Assembly (NCBI RefSeq): GCF_002813455.1 | Contig: NZ_PHHE01000001.1 | Span: 682,001 to 746,000, forward strand | Origin: Pseudomonas baetica | Lineage (GTDB): Bacteria > Pseudomonadota > Gammaproteobacteria > Pseudomonadales > Pseudomonadaceae | DNA: 64,000 bases | Reading direction: 5' to 3' | In this document: in pieces, positions 42,908 to 52,251 of the stretch | Numbering within the stretch: the first letter of the stretch is position 1 | Layout: each line of letters opens with the position of its first letter | Translations under genes and position numbers: made by a program | The notes under the pieces: model-generated | What the model was told of the DNA's origin: nothing | The model's input: only the letters and a program-made list of their open reading frames with translations | The model's database searches: none

Positions 42908-44242
42908 CTATTTTGCTGCCCCGGCATTGGCATACAAATAATCCGTCGCCAACGACGCCAATGTTCTCACCCCGACCACCAACGCCGACTCATCCACAAA
43001 GAACCCCGGATTGTGATTCGGCGCGGCTTTGCTCATGTCCTGATCTCTTGGCGTCACGCCGAGAAACACAAACAGCCCCGGCACTTCCTTGGCAAAGAAC
43101 GAGAAGTCTTCCGCGCCTCCCACCAGCGGTGCATTCACCACGTCATCCTTGGCCGCCCATTTCAAAGTCGGCAGCATTTTTTCGGTCAGTGCCGGGTTGT
43201 TAATCGTTGGGTCATATTTTTCGATGATGGTGACGTCGGCTCTCGCACCGCCACTTTCAGCGATTTTCTCTACGGTCTGGCGTACGTCCGCATGCAGTTT
43301 CTGGCGGATGCCGTAGTCGTAGGAGCGGAGGGTGCCGGTCATGTCGACGGATTCGGGAATGATGTTGTAGCGGGTGCCGCCGTTGATGGTGCCGATGCTG
43401 ACCACTGACGGATAGGACGAGATGTCGGTGCGGCGGCTGACCACGGTTTGCAGGCCGACGATGGTTTGCGCGCCGACGGTGATCGGGTCGATGCCGTCCC
43501 AGGGGCGGCCGGCGTGGGTTTGTTTGCTGAGGATTTTGATGCGCAGGTCGTCGGAGCTGGCGAGGGTGGCGCCAGGGCGGTAGGCGATCTGGCCGGCGGG
43601 GACGCCGGCCCAGACGTGGAGGCCGAAGACCGCATCGGGTTTCGGTGATTTCATCACGCCTTCTTCGACCATCATTTTCGCGCCCCAAATGTTTTTGCCG
43701 TCGGGGATGAAGTCGCTTGGGCCTTCTTCGGCGGGCTGGAAGTAGAAGACTACGGTGCCGGGCAGGGTGTCGCGCATGCCGGTGAGAATTTTCGCTGTGC
43801 TGAGCAGGATCGCGGTGTGGGCGTCGTGGCCGCAGGCGTGCATGACGTCGACTTTTTTGTCGAGGTAGATGCCTTTGGCTTTCGAGGCGAATGGCAGGTC
43901 GGCGACTTCCTTGACTGGCAGTGCGTCCATGTCGGCGCGCAAGGCCACGGTCGGGCCGGGCAGGGCACCTTTGAGCACGGCGACGACGCCAGTGCGGGCG
44001 ACGCCGGTTTTCACTTCAAGGCCCATGGCTTGCAGTTGTTTGGCGACCAGTTCGGCGGTGCGTTTTTCCGTGTTGCCCAGTTCCGGGTGGGCGTGGATGT
44101 CGCGGCGGGTTTCCAGCAGTTCCGGTTCAAGCTGTTTGGCTTGTGCGGCGATTTGTTCGCGGGTGCTGTCCATCGTGGCAGCACCGGCGTGACCAGCGAG
44201 CAGGGTAATGAAAACGGCCTGGGCAATGCGTGTCAGCTGCAT
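42908..44242 (-). CDS. M20-family amidohydrolase/peptidase with signal peptide
   Basis: 444 residues. A signal peptide (MQLTRIAQAVFITLLAGHAGAAT) targets it to the periplasm. The M20D motifs are present: RRDIHAHPELG, ALRADMDALPV, HACGHDAHTA (metal-binding), FYFQPAEEGP (catalytic Glu) and GGAEDFSFFA near the C-terminus. The group hydrolyses N-acyl amino acids or related amides. The start follows AAGGAG. It is bracketed by the two insertion sequences but is otherwise typical of core genome in composition. Confidence 0.92.
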   Translation of the reverse strand: MQLTRIAQAVFITLLAGHAGAATMDSTREQIAAQAKQLEPELLETRRDIHAHPELGNTEKRTAELVAKQLQAMGLEVKTGVARTGVVAVLKGALPGPTVALRADMDALPVKEVADLPFASKAKGIYLDKKVDVMHACGHDAHTAILLSTAKILTGMRDTLPGTVVFYFQPAEEGPSDFIPDGKNIWGAKMMVEEGVMKSPKPDAVFGLHVWAGVPAGQIAYRPGATLASSDDLRIKILSKQTHAGRPWDGIDPITVGAQTIVGLQTVVSRRTDISSYPSVVSIGTINGGTRYNIIPESVDMTGTLRSYDYGIRQKLHADVRQTVEKIAESGGARADVTIIEKYDPTINNPALTEKMLPTLKWAAKDDVVNAPLVGGAEDFSFFAKEVPGLFVFLGVTPRDQDMSKAAPNHNPGFFVDESALVVGVRTLASLATDYLYANAGAAK

Positions 44243-44546
44243 CGGGTTTCTCCTTGTTTATTGTTCTTGGCTTCCCTGCTTGTGACAAACGCCCAGCAGG
44301 TAAGTGCTCTTGGGTGATTGAAGCGCTGCGCTACCTTCCAAAGTTGCTGAAGAAAAAGAGTAGTAGAGAAACTTCCTACTGCTTTATCAGTTCCGTCCGG
44401 CGTGACATATAAAACGCGAGCAATAACTATATATCGCACCACGCAGCATTTATTTCCATAAATTTCTCTAGGTGCCGGTCACGTTATTGGCTGTTTGAGG
44501 GCGACCGGCCAGCACGACAAAACTATTGTCCATGGAGGATTTATAA
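44243..44546. other. Gap of about 300 bases between the divergent amidohydrolase and pyocin genes
   Basis: It must hold both promoters. I see no SOS box and no repeated PrtN-type P-box (only one ATTG-N3-GT at 44485). A/T-rich segments at 44405-44465 could contain -10 elements. No other feature is supported. Confidence 0.4.
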
Positions 44547-46493
44547 ATGCAGCGTAATGGAATAACGCTTCCGCCGACGGTTGTGCGTCCGGATAAACAA
44601 GATGAATATTTACATTATTTAGGTGCAGGAGACGGCTCGGGACCAAACATCAACTTTGCGCCTTTGGGTGAAATACTCGATATGGAAAGTATCTATAAAG
44701 ATACTTCCAGGAATATTGCTCAGGTCATTGAACATGAACTGGCAGAAGTGAGGGCAGCAGGTGATCAAAGTGTCTTGCCTCCTTTGGATGCGCTGGCGCG
44801 GGAGATGCGATTCAGGGAGTCGCTGACGACACGAAAATTCAATGCGTTTTTCGTGGCGAGAGACGTTGCCATTCAACGTTTCAGTCATGCCCAAATTGAA
44901 ACTTTTTTTAACGGTGGCCGGTTACCACAGGTAAATCGGCGAGGCGGCAGTGTCAGCGTTCGGCAGGCCTATAGCGCCTTGTTCAATGCCAAATTGCTGG
45001 TCGAAGGCATCAACTTGTTGAACAGCCAGTCGGCCACGGTCAAAGGCATGATTGCCGTGGTGCAAGCGCAGGAAGCCGAGCGGATCGCCCAAGAGCAGGC
45101 GCGGTTGGCGGCGGAACACGCCAGGCAGGTTGCACAGGAACAGGCCCGCGTCGCTCAAGAGCATGCTCGACGGCTGGCGGAAGAACTGACGCGGCAGGCC
45201 GCCGCCAATGAACTCAGGCGACTTGAAGAAGAACAGGCCCGCCTGGCGGCTGAGGCACTGGAGCGCAAGCGTGCCGAGGAACAGGCGGCGCTTGAGGCTG
45301 AAGCCGAAGCACGCAGGGTTGCTGAGGAGCAGCATCGGCGGGAGGCCATCGAACAGGCCAACCGCCTGCTTGAGGAGCATCAACGTAGCCGCGGTCATGG
45401 CAGCCTTTTACGCCTTCAGGGTAATGTCAGCCACGCCCAACTGGTATTTGCGACATCCGGCGGTGCGGTTGCGATTGCGGACAATCTGATGGCGGGCCTA
45501 GCTGCCGTCATTCGCTCGGCGGTTGCCGGCCTGTCGGGTCTCGCGGCAGGCACGGCGTCGGGTCTGATGGTGGGTGTGAGTGCATTCATCTACTCACCGA
45601 CGCTGGGCAATGGTGAGTTGCCTGAACGCTTTCTGCTCAGCCATCCGCTGTCGGACCTGCTTCCCGGGCCTTTACCGGATCTGCACAGGTTGGCAAGCGA
45701 AAGGGCGTTGCTGGATTTACCCGTACGTTTAAGTCCCCGGCCATTGACAGGCAATCTGGCGGAACTGCTCGTTGTTCCGGTCGGCGGTAAAAGACTCCCT
45801 TCCGGCGTACGGGTGATTGCAGCCGGTTATAACCCCGGGGAAAACACCTACGGCACCACGCTTACTGACCTTCCGCCAACAACCGTGGTCTGGACGCCTT
45901 CAGTAACGCCGACTGACAGTTCAACGCAGTTGCCCGTCGAAGAATCAGCTCCACCGCGATACTTCGGCGGCAATCTCGTCCCGATTGAAGGACGGATCGA
46001 TACCTATCCTGTCCCGGGCAACATTCACTTCGACGACTTCATTCTGGTTTTCCCGCCGGAATCGGGACTGCCACCGCAGTACGTCATGTTCCGGGATCGC
46101 CGGAATGATCCGGGGGTTGCCAGCGGCTATGGAGAGCCGGTACCGAGTAGATGGCTGGAGGCGGCTGCGCAAGGCGAGGGCGCGGCGATTCCATCGGAGA
46201 TCGCTGAGAAGTTGAGAGGGAGGCAGTTCAAAAGCTTCAGGGCTTTTAGAGAGCGATTGTGGAAGGCTGTTTTCAACGAGGAAAGATTAGCTGAGTTGTT
46301 CAATGCGGCGAGTTTAAACGAAATGAAAAAAGGTAAAGCTCCGATAGTAAGAGATAGTGATTTTGCGGGAGCAAGAGTGAAGTACGAGCTGCATCATAAG
46401 TTGGGATTGGCAGAGGGTGGAGATTTATATAATGCTGACAATATAAGTATTGTCACCCCTAAGGTGCATGTTGAAATTCATAAAGGGCTTTGA
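44547..46493 (+). CDS. S-type pyocin with HNH DNase domain (colicin E2/E9-like)
   Basis: 648 residues. The N-terminal part (1-165) is likely receptor-binding. A long coiled coil of Glu/Ala/Arg/Gln repeats follows (about 170-285), then hydrophobic glycine/alanine segments and a pyocin-S translocation-type domain (about 330-520). The C-terminal nuclease (about 550-648) carries KSFRAFRERLWKAVFNEE, MKKGKAPIVRDSD and the HNH core YELHHKLGLAEGGDLY...VTPKVHVEIHKG, as in colicin E9. It kills related bacteria by cutting DNA. GGAGG precedes the start. The immunity gene follows directly. No lysis gene is seen. Confidence 0.93.
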   Translation: MQRNGITLPPTVVRPDKQDEYLHYLGAGDGSGPNINFAPLGEILDMESIYKDTSRNIAQVIEHELAEVRAAGDQSVLPPLDALAREMRFRESLTTRKFNAFFVARDVAIQRFSHAQIETFFNGGRLPQVNRRGGSVSVRQAYSALFNAKLLVEGINLLNSQSATVKGMIAVVQAQEAERIAQEQARLAAEHARQVAQEQARVAQEHARRLAEELTRQAAANELRRLEEEQARLAAEALERKRAEEQAALEAEAEARRVAEEQHRREAIEQANRLLEEHQRSRGHGSLLRLQGNVSHAQLVFATSGGAVAIADNLMAGLAAVIRSAVAGLSGLAAGTASGLMVGVSAFIYSPTLGNGELPERFLLSHPLSDLLPGPLPDLHRLASERALLDLPVRLSPRPLTGNLAELLVVPVGGKRLPSGVRVIAAGYNPGENTYGTTLTDLPPTTVVWTPSVTPTDSSTQLPVEESAPPRYFGGNLVPIEGRIDTYPVPGNIHFDDFILVFPPESGLPPQYVMFRDRRNDPGVASGYGEPVPSRWLEAAAQGEGAAIPSEIAEKLRGRQFKSFRAFRERLWKAVFNEERLAELFNAASLNEMKKGKAPIVRDSDFAGARVKYELHHKLGLAEGGDLYNADNISIVTPKVHVEIHKGL

Positions 46494-46494
46494 T

Positions 46495-46743
46495 GTGAAA
46501 TCGATACAAGAAATGAGCGAAAAAAGTTTTCTTGAATTTGTCAGAAAAATCTATAACTCGGGATTTCGTACAGAGAAACAGCAAATTGCTGCCATTCTTG
46601 AGTTTAAGCGGCTAGTTGAGCACCCTTCTGGCTCAGATTTGATCTACTACCCGGAAGAAGGTAAGGATGGTCCTGAGGAAGTTGTAATCGAGGTGAAAAA
46701 ATGGCTCTCCGCTAACGGTAAACCCGGTTTCAAAGACAATTAA
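46495..46743 (+). CDS. Colicin E2/E9-type DNase immunity protein
   Basis: 82 residues from GTG 46495, two bases after the pyocin stop, with AGGG upstream. The immunity signatures EHPSGSDLIYYPEEG and KKWLSANGKPGFK match the Im2/Im9 family closely, as does length. It binds the DNase domain and protects the producer. The stop codon lies inside the 8-base target duplication of IS copy 2, so the insertion left the gene intact. Confidence 0.95.
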   Translation: MKSIQEMSEKSFLEFVRKIYNSGFRTEKQQIAAILEFKRLVEHPSGSDLIYYPEEGKDGPEEVVIEVKKWLSANGKPGFKDN

Positions 46744-46744
46744 A

Positions 46745-48104
46745 GAGAGTGTCAGATTTTTTGTGTGCGGGCCGGTAATGGCCTGCCGTCAGGCAGGCCG
46801 GGTTTTACCAGGTCGGCCTGATAAATCGATCTCCGTACAGAATCGCAAATTGGTTCATCGCACTCTTCCAGTCATGAGCCGCCGAGCCCCAGTTTGCCGT
46901 GATGTTACGCAGCCCAAGCCAGATCAGCTTGGTCGCTGCGTCATCCGTCGGGAAGTGGCCCCGGGTCTTGATGATCTTGCGTAGCTGAGCGTTGATGCTT
47001 TCGATAGCGTTGGTCGTATAGATCACTTTTCGAATGGCAGGCGGGAAGACAAAAAATGGAATCACTCGATCCCAGGCTCGTCTCCAGGCCGCCACCACCG
47101 TTGGGTATTGCTTACCCCAAGGGCCATTTTCAAAGGCATCCAGTGCTTCCTCAGCCGCTTCTGCGTTGATGGCTTGATAGATCGGTTTTAGCGCCTTGGC
47201 CAGCTCACGGCGCTTGTCCCACGCCGCGTAATCGAGGCTGTTGCGGATCAAGTGGACGATGCATGTTTGCAGCGTTGTTGCCGGAAATACTGCGCTTAGC
47301 GCCTCTGGCATGCCTTTGAGACCGTCAGTCACGGCGATCAGCACGTCCTCTACGCCGCGGGTCTTGAGGTCGTTGAAGACCTTCATCCAGAACTTCGCAC
47401 CCTCGGTGTTTTCGATCCAGATACCAAGAATATCGCGCGTTCCATCGGGTAAAACACCCAGCGCCAAGTAAATCGCCTTGTTGCGGACAAGGCCTTCTTC
47501 TCGGATCTTGACCCGCAGCGCATCGAAGAAAATGACTGGGTACATCGGCTCAAGCGGTCGCTGTTGCCACGCACCAATTTCCTCCATCACCTCGTGCGTG
47601 ACTGAGCTGATGAAGTCATGGGAAACGTCCGTCCCGTATTGCTCAGAGAGGAAAGCGCGGATTTCTCGAACGGTCATGCCTCGGGCATACATGGCGATGA
47701 TCTTGTCATCAAAACCGGTGTAACGCCGCTCATGCTTGGGGATCAGAATGGGGGCAAAACTGCCATCCCGATCACGGGGAATCTCCAGCCGCAGCGGGCC
47801 ATCCCCCGTCAAAATCGTCTTGCCCGTTTTGCCATTGCGCTGGTTGGTTTCATCCTCTGGGCGCTGCGCGCCCGGCGGATACCCCAGGTGGTGACCGAGC
47901 TCGGCACTCAATGCTCGCTCAATCAAGGCCTTCTTGAAGGCCGCAGAAGCGTCTTCAATAGCCTCTGCGGTAATCAGCCCCTCACCGAACTCTTCGAGCA
48001 GCTCCTTGGGGATTTTTGGTAGGTCACGCAGGGGTTTCTTTTTGGTTGGCATACATGCACCTCTTACTCATGTTATGCCCGAACACAAAATTTCTGACAC
48101 CCCC
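46745..48104 (-). mobile_element. IS256-family insertion sequence, copy 2 (inverted)
   Basis: 1360 bases, the same length and ends as copy 1 but in the opposite orientation. The 8-base target duplication CAATTAAA lies at 46737-46744 and 48105-48112. It is inserted beside the T tract of a terminator. Its target duplication differs from copy 1's. Confidence 0.94.
46805..48052 (-). CDS. IS256-family transposase, copy 2
   Basis: 415 residues, identical in sequence to the transposase at 41018-42265 and likewise intact (same DDE motifs). The two transposase genes point toward each other across the pyocin region. Confidence 0.96.
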   Translation of the reverse strand: MPTKKKPLRDLPKIPKELLEEFGEGLITAEAIEDASAAFKKALIERALSAELGHHLGYPPGAQRPEDETNQRNGKTGKTILTGDGPLRLEIPRDRDGSFAPILIPKHERRYTGFDDKIIAMYARGMTVREIRAFLSEQYGTDVSHDFISSVTHEVMEEIGAWQQRPLEPMYPVIFFDALRVKIREEGLVRNKAIYLALGVLPDGTRDILGIWIENTEGAKFWMKVFNDLKTRGVEDVLIAVTDGLKGMPEALSAVFPATTLQTCIVHLIRNSLDYAAWDKRRELAKALKPIYQAINAEAAEEALDAFENGPWGKQYPTVVAAWRRAWDRVIPFFVFPPAIRKVIYTTNAIESINAQLRKIIKTRGHFPTDDAATKLIWLGLRNITANWGSAAHDWKSAMNQFAILYGDRFIRPTW

Positions 48105-48111
48105 CAATTAA

Positions 48112-48150
48112 AAAAAGCCCCCTATTCGTTTTATCTTCCAATAGGGGACC
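48112..48150 (-). terminator. Terminator of the MscS-like gene
   Basis: CCCCTATT (48119-48126) pairs with AATAGGGG (48140-48147). The A-run to its left gives a U tract in the leftward transcript. It lies eight bases past the channel gene's stop and directly next to the IS copy 2 insertion. Confidence 0.8.
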
Positions 48151-48158
48151 ATCTCTGT

Positions 48159-50315
48159 TCAGCTTTCCTTTTTGATTTCCACTCCAGGCGTAATCACCTG
48201 CACACTCATCCGCGGCGTCGCCAGATCCAGTCCTGCCTCATCCAGATGTCGTTTCAGGGAAAGGTTGAACGCCCGGGAAACTTCCCACTGCTTGATCGGC
48301 GCCGTCTTGAACCGCGCGCGAAGGATCGCGCTGCCGGATTCGAAACTTTCCACACCCTGAATCTCCAGCGGCGACCAGATGTTGCGGCGTTGCAGCGGAT
48401 CGGTACGCATCTTCTGGCCGACATCGCGCATCAGTTTGATCGCGTCGTCGATTTCCATGTTGTACGGCACCGCGACGCGGAAGATCGCGTAACCGAATTC
48501 CCTTGAGTAGTTCTTGATGCTTTTGATTTCGCTGAACGGGATGGTGTGGACGATGCCGTCGATGTCGCGCAGGCGCACGGTGCGGATGGTCAGGCCTTCG
48601 ACGGTGCCGAGGTGGCCGCCGACATCCACGTAGTCATCGATGGCCAGTGAGTCCTCAATGATGATGAACAGGCCGGTGATCAAGTCCGCCACCAGCGACT
48701 GCGCACCGAAACCAATGGCCAGACCGATCACGCCGGCACCGGCCAGCAGGGGCGTGACGTTCATGCCCATGTTCGCCAGGGCGACGATCAGCGCGATGAT
48801 GAAAATCGCCACGAACAGCACGTTGCGGATCAGCGGCATCATCGTCTGCGCCCGCGCGTTGGCCAGGCCTTTGCGCGAGCGGGTGAGGGCGTGGTGCACG
48901 GCGGTGTCGGCGAGGATCCAGATCAGCCAGGAGAAAACCAGTGTGCCAATCAGGCTGAACAGTTTGACGCTGATGTCATGGCCTTCGCCTTCGGCAAAAC
49001 CGATCAGCGACTGGCCCCACACGCGCAGGCCGAGTTCGATGAAGACCAGCCAGACCAGCAAGTGCGCGAGGGTGTAAAAGAAGTTTTTCAGACGCTCGGA
49101 GTACAGCGCGTGGCGTTTCGGCCCGCGTTGCGGCTTGAGCGAATGGCGGCGCACGAGTCCGTTGATCACCATGCACAACACCAGCAAAACCGTGCAGATC
49201 AGCGACTGACGCAGCGCGGTGCTGGTGTCGCCGGCGGAGACGAAGGTGGCGAACAGCGAGATGCCGACCAGCACCAGCGCCGGCACGTACCAGAAGGTGC
49301 CGAGGATTTCGATGGTGTCGCTGAGGGCGCGGCGGGTCAGGCGTCGGGACAGGGGCTGATTACGGATCAGGTGCGCGATCGGCCGGCGGAATCGCAGGAT
49401 GAATAACCCGGTCGACAGCGCGGCGAGAACATTGGCAATGGTCGCGGCGGTGTGCGCCAGATGCGCACCGAGGCTCTCGATCAGGCGCGGGTCGTTCAAT
49501 GCTTCGCCGAAGGCGGCGAAGCTGCCGATCAGCCACAACGGCCGGAATGCCTGATGGCGCAGGATGTACAGCGCGCGATGGCGGTGCGGGCCGTCGAGCA
49601 AAGAAAACGCAATCACGCAGATCGCCGAGAAACAGGTGCCAACCACCAGGGCATAGGCCAGCACCATGGCCAGGCTTTTACCCAGCGACGACGGCAACGC
49701 ATAACTCATGTAGACGGTGATCACCAGCGCAATCAACCACGGCCCGAGCTTGCGCAATGCAAAGCGCAGCATGTCGACGGCCCTGGGATGTTGCGGCAGT
49801 TCTTCAGTGAGTCCGAAACGCATGCGCACCCGGTGACTGACCCAGATCAGCGCGGCGGCAAGCAGGCTCCAGACCATCAGGATCATGGCGAAGCCGAAGA
49901 TGATTGGCAGCCATTCACTGGCCGGGAGCATCAGCGCTTTCAGTTCATCTTTGGCCAGATCGAATTCGTTGGACCAGCGGGTGACCGGGCTGTCGGCGCC
50001 GGAAAACTGTTTTTCGAAATTGGCCAGGGTGCCGCCGATCAGTCCGAGTACGCCTTCTTCCGGAGAGGCCTGGGCTTTTTTCGTGGCGTCACGCAGTTTC
50101 TTCAGATCGGTCAGCAACTGCGCGCGTTGCTTGTCGTTTTCCAGCGACTTGATGACTTCATCGAGCGATTGCCCCAGCGGTTCCTGGGCTTCGGGCTGCG
50201 TCTTGGTGGTGTTGAGCAGGCCCGGCAGACCGACCGCCTGGGCGGGCGCCACGGGCAATAGCGTCATCAGGCAGACGAGGAACAGGCAGGGCAGAGCAAA
50301 AAAACGAGCAAACAC
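48159..50315 (-). CDS. MscS-family mechanosensitive channel (YbiO-like)
   Basis: 718 residues. A signal peptide (FFALPCLFLVCLMTLLPVAPAQA) and a periplasmic helical domain (about 25-150) precede about ten transmembrane helices. The pore-lining and MscS beta domain follow (GVIGLAIGFGAQSLVADLITGLFIIIED, then DYVDVGGHLGTVEGLTIRTVRLRD). It would release solutes on hypo-osmotic shock. The start at GTG 50315 is chosen because the longer frame to 50525 begins with an Arg/His-rich stretch antisense to a neighbouring small gene. The ribosome site (GAGG) is 11 bases away. Confidence 0.9.
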   Translation of the reverse strand: MFARFFALPCLFLVCLMTLLPVAPAQAVGLPGLLNTTKTQPEAQEPLGQSLDEVIKSLENDKQRAQLLTDLKKLRDATKKAQASPEEGVLGLIGGTLANFEKQFSGADSPVTRWSNEFDLAKDELKALMLPASEWLPIIFGFAMILMVWSLLAAALIWVSHRVRMRFGLTEELPQHPRAVDMLRFALRKLGPWLIALVITVYMSYALPSSLGKSLAMVLAYALVVGTCFSAICVIAFSLLDGPHRHRALYILRHQAFRPLWLIGSFAAFGEALNDPRLIESLGAHLAHTAATIANVLAALSTGLFILRFRRPIAHLIRNQPLSRRLTRRALSDTIEILGTFWYVPALVLVGISLFATFVSAGDTSTALRQSLICTVLLVLCMVINGLVRRHSLKPQRGPKRHALYSERLKNFFYTLAHLLVWLVFIELGLRVWGQSLIGFAEGEGHDISVKLFSLIGTLVFSWLIWILADTAVHHALTRSRKGLANARAQTMMPLIRNVLFVAIFIIALIVALANMGMNVTPLLAGAGVIGLAIGFGAQSLVADLITGLFIIIEDSLAIDDYVDVGGHLGTVEGLTIRTVRLRDIDGIVHTIPFSEIKSIKNYSREFGYAIFRVAVPYNMEIDDAIKLMRDVGQKMRTDPLQRRNIWSPLEIQGVESFESGSAILRARFKTAPIKQWEVSRAFNLSLKRHLDEAGLDLATPRMSVQVITPGVEIKKES

Positions 50316-50392
50316 TAGGCGGTCAACCTCGCAAGGGGCGGATTCGCTGGAGTGTACGAGGCCGTTGGAATCAATGCGAGCCGGTCGCGGAT

Positions 50393-50569
50393 TTATTCGT
50401 TGAGTTTGGCGAGGATCTTGTAGACCACGGTGGCGAGGATCGTCAGCATGCCGATCCACATGGCGAACACACCGGCGTTCTTGTCGCGGAAGTTGAAGCC
50501 GATGGCCAGCAGGATCATTCCGCACAGGATGGGAATGAGCATGGCGTGGAAGGATGACATCGAGATCAT
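50393..50569 (-). CDS. Small membrane protein (58 residues)
   Basis: MISMSSFHAMLIPILCGMIL is followed by a polar turn (FNFRDKNAGV) and a second hydrophobic helix (FAMWIGMLTILATVVYKIL), so it is a two-helix inner-membrane protein. It starts at ATG 50569 and lies 77 bases upstream of the MscS-like gene on the same strand. Codon use is typical of the host. It may be co-transcribed with the channel. I do not recognise the family. Confidence 0.7.
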   Translation of the reverse strand: MISMSSFHAMLIPILCGMILLAIGFNFRDKNAGVFAMWIGMLTILATVVYKILAKLNE

Positions 50570-50685
50570 GGTGACTGCCTTGTCGAAATGAATGATGTGA
50601 GTCTAGGTCGGTTTTGGCGGAGCAGTTCTGATGTGTATCAGAATTGAACCGGTTTCAAAATGAAATTTGTGCTGCCTGGACTGAC

Positions 50686-50755
50686 GCTTTCGCGAGCAGG
50701 CTCGCTCCCACATTGGCATGCATTTCAAACTGTGGGAGCGAGCTTGCTCCGGGCG
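50686..50755. repeat. REPIN (CGAGCAGGCTCGCTCCCAC type)
   Basis: Facing arms around the spacer ATTGGCATGCATTTCAAAC, shared with the elements at 4413 and 8121. The right arm ends CTTGCTCCGGGC, so it has lost the usual GCGAA end. Confidence 0.88.
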
Positions 50756-50772
50756 GCGATCCGACGAAGCTT

Positions 50773-52062
50773 TTAAGGCAACTCGCGGCTGGCGTAGAAC
50801 GCGCTGAGCACTTTGACCAGGTGTGCCAGGTCGTGGCTGCCGCACAGTTCGCGGATCGAGTGCATGGCGAAGGTCGGCAGGCCGATGTCGACCGTGCGCA
50901 CGCCCAGATGGCTTGCGGTGATCGGGCCGATGGTCGAGCCACAGCCCATGTCGCTGCGCACCACGAAGCTTTGCACCGGCACTTCTTCGGCCATGCACAG
51001 GTGACGGAAGAACCCGGCGGTTTCGCTGTTGGTGGCGTAGCGCTGGTTGCTGTTGACCTTGATCACCGGGCCGGCGTTGAGTTTCGGGCCGTGGTTGGCG
51101 TCGTGCTTCTCGGCGTAGTTGGGGTGTACGCCGTGGGCATTGTCGGCCGAGACCAGCAGGGATTTCTGAATGGTGCGGACGAACTCGTCACCTTCGGGCA
51201 ACAGACGACGCAGGGTCTGTTCGAGCATCGGACCATCAGCGCCGCAGGCCGAGCAGGAGCCGACTTCTTCGTGGTCATTGGCAACCAAAACGCAGGTCTC
51301 GTCGGTCTCGGCAGTGAGCAAAGCTTGCAGGCCGGCGTAGCACGACAGCAGGTTGTCGAGGCGCGCACCGGCGATGAAGTCGCCGTTCAGGCCAATCACC
51401 GCAGCGCTTTGCGTGTCGTAGAAGCTCAACTCGTAATCGAGCACCACATCGGCGTTGAGGCCGTGTTCGCGGGCCAACTGATCGGTGAGCACGGCACGGA
51501 AATCGACGCGTTCGTCACCGGCAAATTGCGCGAGAATCGGCGGCAGTTCGGTCTGGGCATTGATCGGCCAACCCTGATTGGCTTCACGGTTAAGGTGAAT
51601 GGCCAGATTCGGAATGATCGCGATCGGTGCCTTGAAATCGATCAACTGACTCTCGACCTTGCCGTCACGGCGGAAGGTCACGCGGCCGGCCAGCGACAAG
51701 TCGCGGTCGAACCACGGCGCCAGCAGCGCCCCACCGTAGACTTCCACGCCTAATTGCCAGAAGCCCTGACGTTGCAGTTCCGGTTGCGGCTTGACCCGCA
51801 GGCACGGGCTGTCAGTGTGCGCACCGACGAGGCGGATGCCATCGTGCAGCGGCGAGTTGCGGCCCATTTTGATCGCGACAATCGAGGAGTCGTTACGGGT
51901 AACGTAATAGCGGCCATTGGCCTCGGTGGTCCACGGCTCACGCTCGTCGAGGCGTACGTAACCGGCGGCCTCCAGACGTTGTACAAGGCTGGCGGTGGCG
52001 TGGAACGGGGTAGGGGAGGCCTTGAGGAAGTCGATCAGGCCTTGGTTCAACTCTTCGCGCAT
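50773..52062 (-). CDS. apeB: M18-family aminopeptidase ApeB
   Basis: 429 residues, the family's usual length. Metal-binding and catalytic segments are visible: [44 protein letters not shown] and the C-terminal [15 protein letters not shown]. It removes N-terminal (acidic or neutral) residues from peptides in the cytoplasm as a zinc enzyme complex. Start ATG at 52062 follows the pattern GGAGCTTCTT. Confidence 0.94.
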   Translation of the reverse strand: MREELNQGLIDFLKASPTPFHATASLVQRLEAAGYVRLDEREPWTTEANGRYYVTRNDSSIVAIKMGRNSPLHDGIRLVGAHTDSPCLRVKPQPELQRQGFWQLGVEVYGGALLAPWFDRDLSLAGRVTFRRDGKVESQLIDFKAPIAIIPNLAIHLNREANQGWPINAQTELPPILAQFAGDERVDFRAVLTDQLAREHGLNADVVLDYELSFYDTQSAAVIGLNGDFIAGARLDNLLSCYAGLQALLTAETDETCVLVANDHEEVGSCSACGADGPMLEQTLRRLLPEGDEFVRTIQKSLLVSADNAHGVHPNYAEKHDANHGPKLNAGPVIKVNSNQRYATNSETAGFFRHLCMAEEVPVQSFVVRSDMGCGSTIGPITASHLGVRTVDIGLPTFAMHSIRELCGSHDLAHLVKVLSAFYASRELP

Positions 52063-52126
52063 AAGAAGCTCCAGACAGCAATGGGCGGGAGTTTAACGCA
52101 TCGGCTCAGGGGGTGGGGCATGACAT

Positions 52127-52222
52127 GTGGTCGTTCCAGGAACTGCGGCGCGCTGCGATCTTTTGATCCTGATTTTCTTGAGTCAAAAGTAAAGATCGCA
52201 GCGTGCCGCAGCTTCTGCAGGG
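52127..52222. repeat. Long intergenic palindrome, second copy of the 16980 type
   Basis: CGCGCTGCGATCTTTTGATC and its inverse (AAAGATCGCAGCG) close a long hairpin bounded by AACTGCGGC and GCCGCAGCTT. The right part is less well conserved than at 16980. Confidence 0.7.
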
Positions 52223-52251
52223 GGCGCAGGTATCCTGTCAACAACAGAGGA

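Noticed and set aside
44470..44546. PrtN P-box before the pyocin gene
   Set aside because: Only one ATTG-N3-GT unit is visible, while a real P-box has several in tandem.
40958..48112. Composite transposon made of the two IS256 copies
   Set aside because: Each copy has its own 8-base target duplication on both sides, and the outermost flanks (CTTACGGC and CAATTAAA) do not match.
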